From the NCBI GenBank assembly GCA_030145015.1, contig JAQYWI010000165.1, positions 1 to 12,575 of the forward strand: DNA of 12,575 nucleotides. The letters run 5' to 3'. A program made the translations under genes and the position numbers. This DNA comes from Desulfobacterales bacterium (GTDB taxonomy: Bacteria; Desulfobacterota; Desulfobacteria; Desulfobacterales; JAHEIW01). Under the pieces are notes generated by a model. The model had not been told where the DNA came from. It did not search any database and worked only from the letters and a program-made list of their open reading frames with translations. Positions 12,293-12,575 of the stretch are shown here, piece after piece. The first letter of the stretch is position 1. Each line of letters starts with the position of its first letter.

Positions 12293-12575
12293 ATGATGAG
12301 TCGAAATAATAGTCCAGGTAGAAATCAAAAATGGCCCACGCTGGCCCAGTTGCCTTTACCGGCAAAAGCATTAGTCAGCGTGGTCATTTTAACGATGGCC
12401 GTTGCCATGGTCGGTGCATTAGGTCAAATCATCGTTCATGACATCATTCCCACATTTTTTTCGGGTCAACCATCAGGTCATCACGATAATTCTGATAAGT
12501 CTGACCCAAACGCATCAAAAGAGAGTGATCAGACCTCATCCGGCAGGGGGGATCTTTTCTCCGAAGAATCTGACC
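12293..12575 (+). CDS. Membrane protein, partial (runs off the window)
   Basis: The frame is open to the window end, giving 94 residues so far. It starts MMSRNNSPGRNQKWPTLAQL, then has one hydrophobic segment (about 26-52: ALVSVVILTMAVAMVGALGQIIV) and a hydrophilic stretch rich in Ser, Asp and His (GHHDNSDKSD...) that ends GRGDLFSEESD. AGGAG (12284-12288) is four bases before the first ATG and seven before the second at 12296, so the second may be the true start. No family is assigned. The 105-bp spacing and same strand suggest it is co-transcribed with the DUF6488-like gene, and the His-bearing loop fits a metal-related context, though weakly. Confidence 0.7.
   Translation, partial: MMSRNNSPGRNQKWPTLAQLPLPAKALVSVVILTMAVAMVGALGQIIVHDIIPTFFSGQPSGHHDNSDKSDPNASKESDQTSSGRGDLFSEESD

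Overview
The window looks like chromosomal DNA of a free-living Gram-negative bacterium, most likely a Desulfobacterota (sulfate-reducer-like) lineage. That placement is an inference. It rests on the gene mix (tripartite tricarboxylate transporter, acid-sugar type enzymes, YHS and DUF6488-like metal-handling proteins), moderate GC content, and intergenic DNA full of short inverted repeat families and a group II intron scar. No rRNA, tRNA, CRISPR array, phage gene or intact transposase was seen.

Layout. (1) 62-3242, plus strand: a complete tripartite tricarboxylate transporter, tctC-tctB-tctA, with a terminator-like hairpin between the binding-protein gene and the membrane genes and a strong terminator at the end. 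(2) 3243-3985: a gene-free stretch holding the terminator, domains V and VI of a group II intron with no intron protein, an AT-rich segment, and a 153-bp nested palindromic element that stops one base short of the next gene. (3) 3986-7121, minus strand: a three-gene operon read in the order iron-type alcohol dehydrogenase, mandelate-racemase-type enolase-superfamily enzyme, Asp/Glu-racemase-family enzyme. It converges on the transporter. The two blocks together read as an uptake and catabolism module for a small carboxylic, hydroxy or sugar acid; the exact substrate cannot be read from the sequence. (4) 7639-8571, plus: an EamA/DMT permease, bracketed by intergenic DNA rich in short inverted repeats. 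(5) 8926-9171, minus: a small protein of unknown function. 9586-10110, plus: a 174-aa protein with a soluble N-terminal domain and a hydrophobic C-terminus. (6) 10419-10796, plus: a cyclophilin-like fold protein that converges on a YHS-domain protein (10860-11117, minus) through a shared bidirectional terminator. (7) After about 700 bp without a convincing gene, a DUF6488-like exported protein (11828-12187) and the start of a membrane protein (12293 to the window edge) suggest the beginning of a metal-related cluster that continues beyond the window.

The most unusual content is non-coding: the 153-bp nested palindrome, the intron scar, a diverged AT-rich repeat present in opposite orientation 6.4 kb apart, layered short-repeat arrays with mirror-image arms at 8586-8927, and a 23-bp inverted repeat pair flanking the permease. 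No clearly new multi-gene system was identified. The best candidates for something undescribed are the palindromic element and the repeat family.
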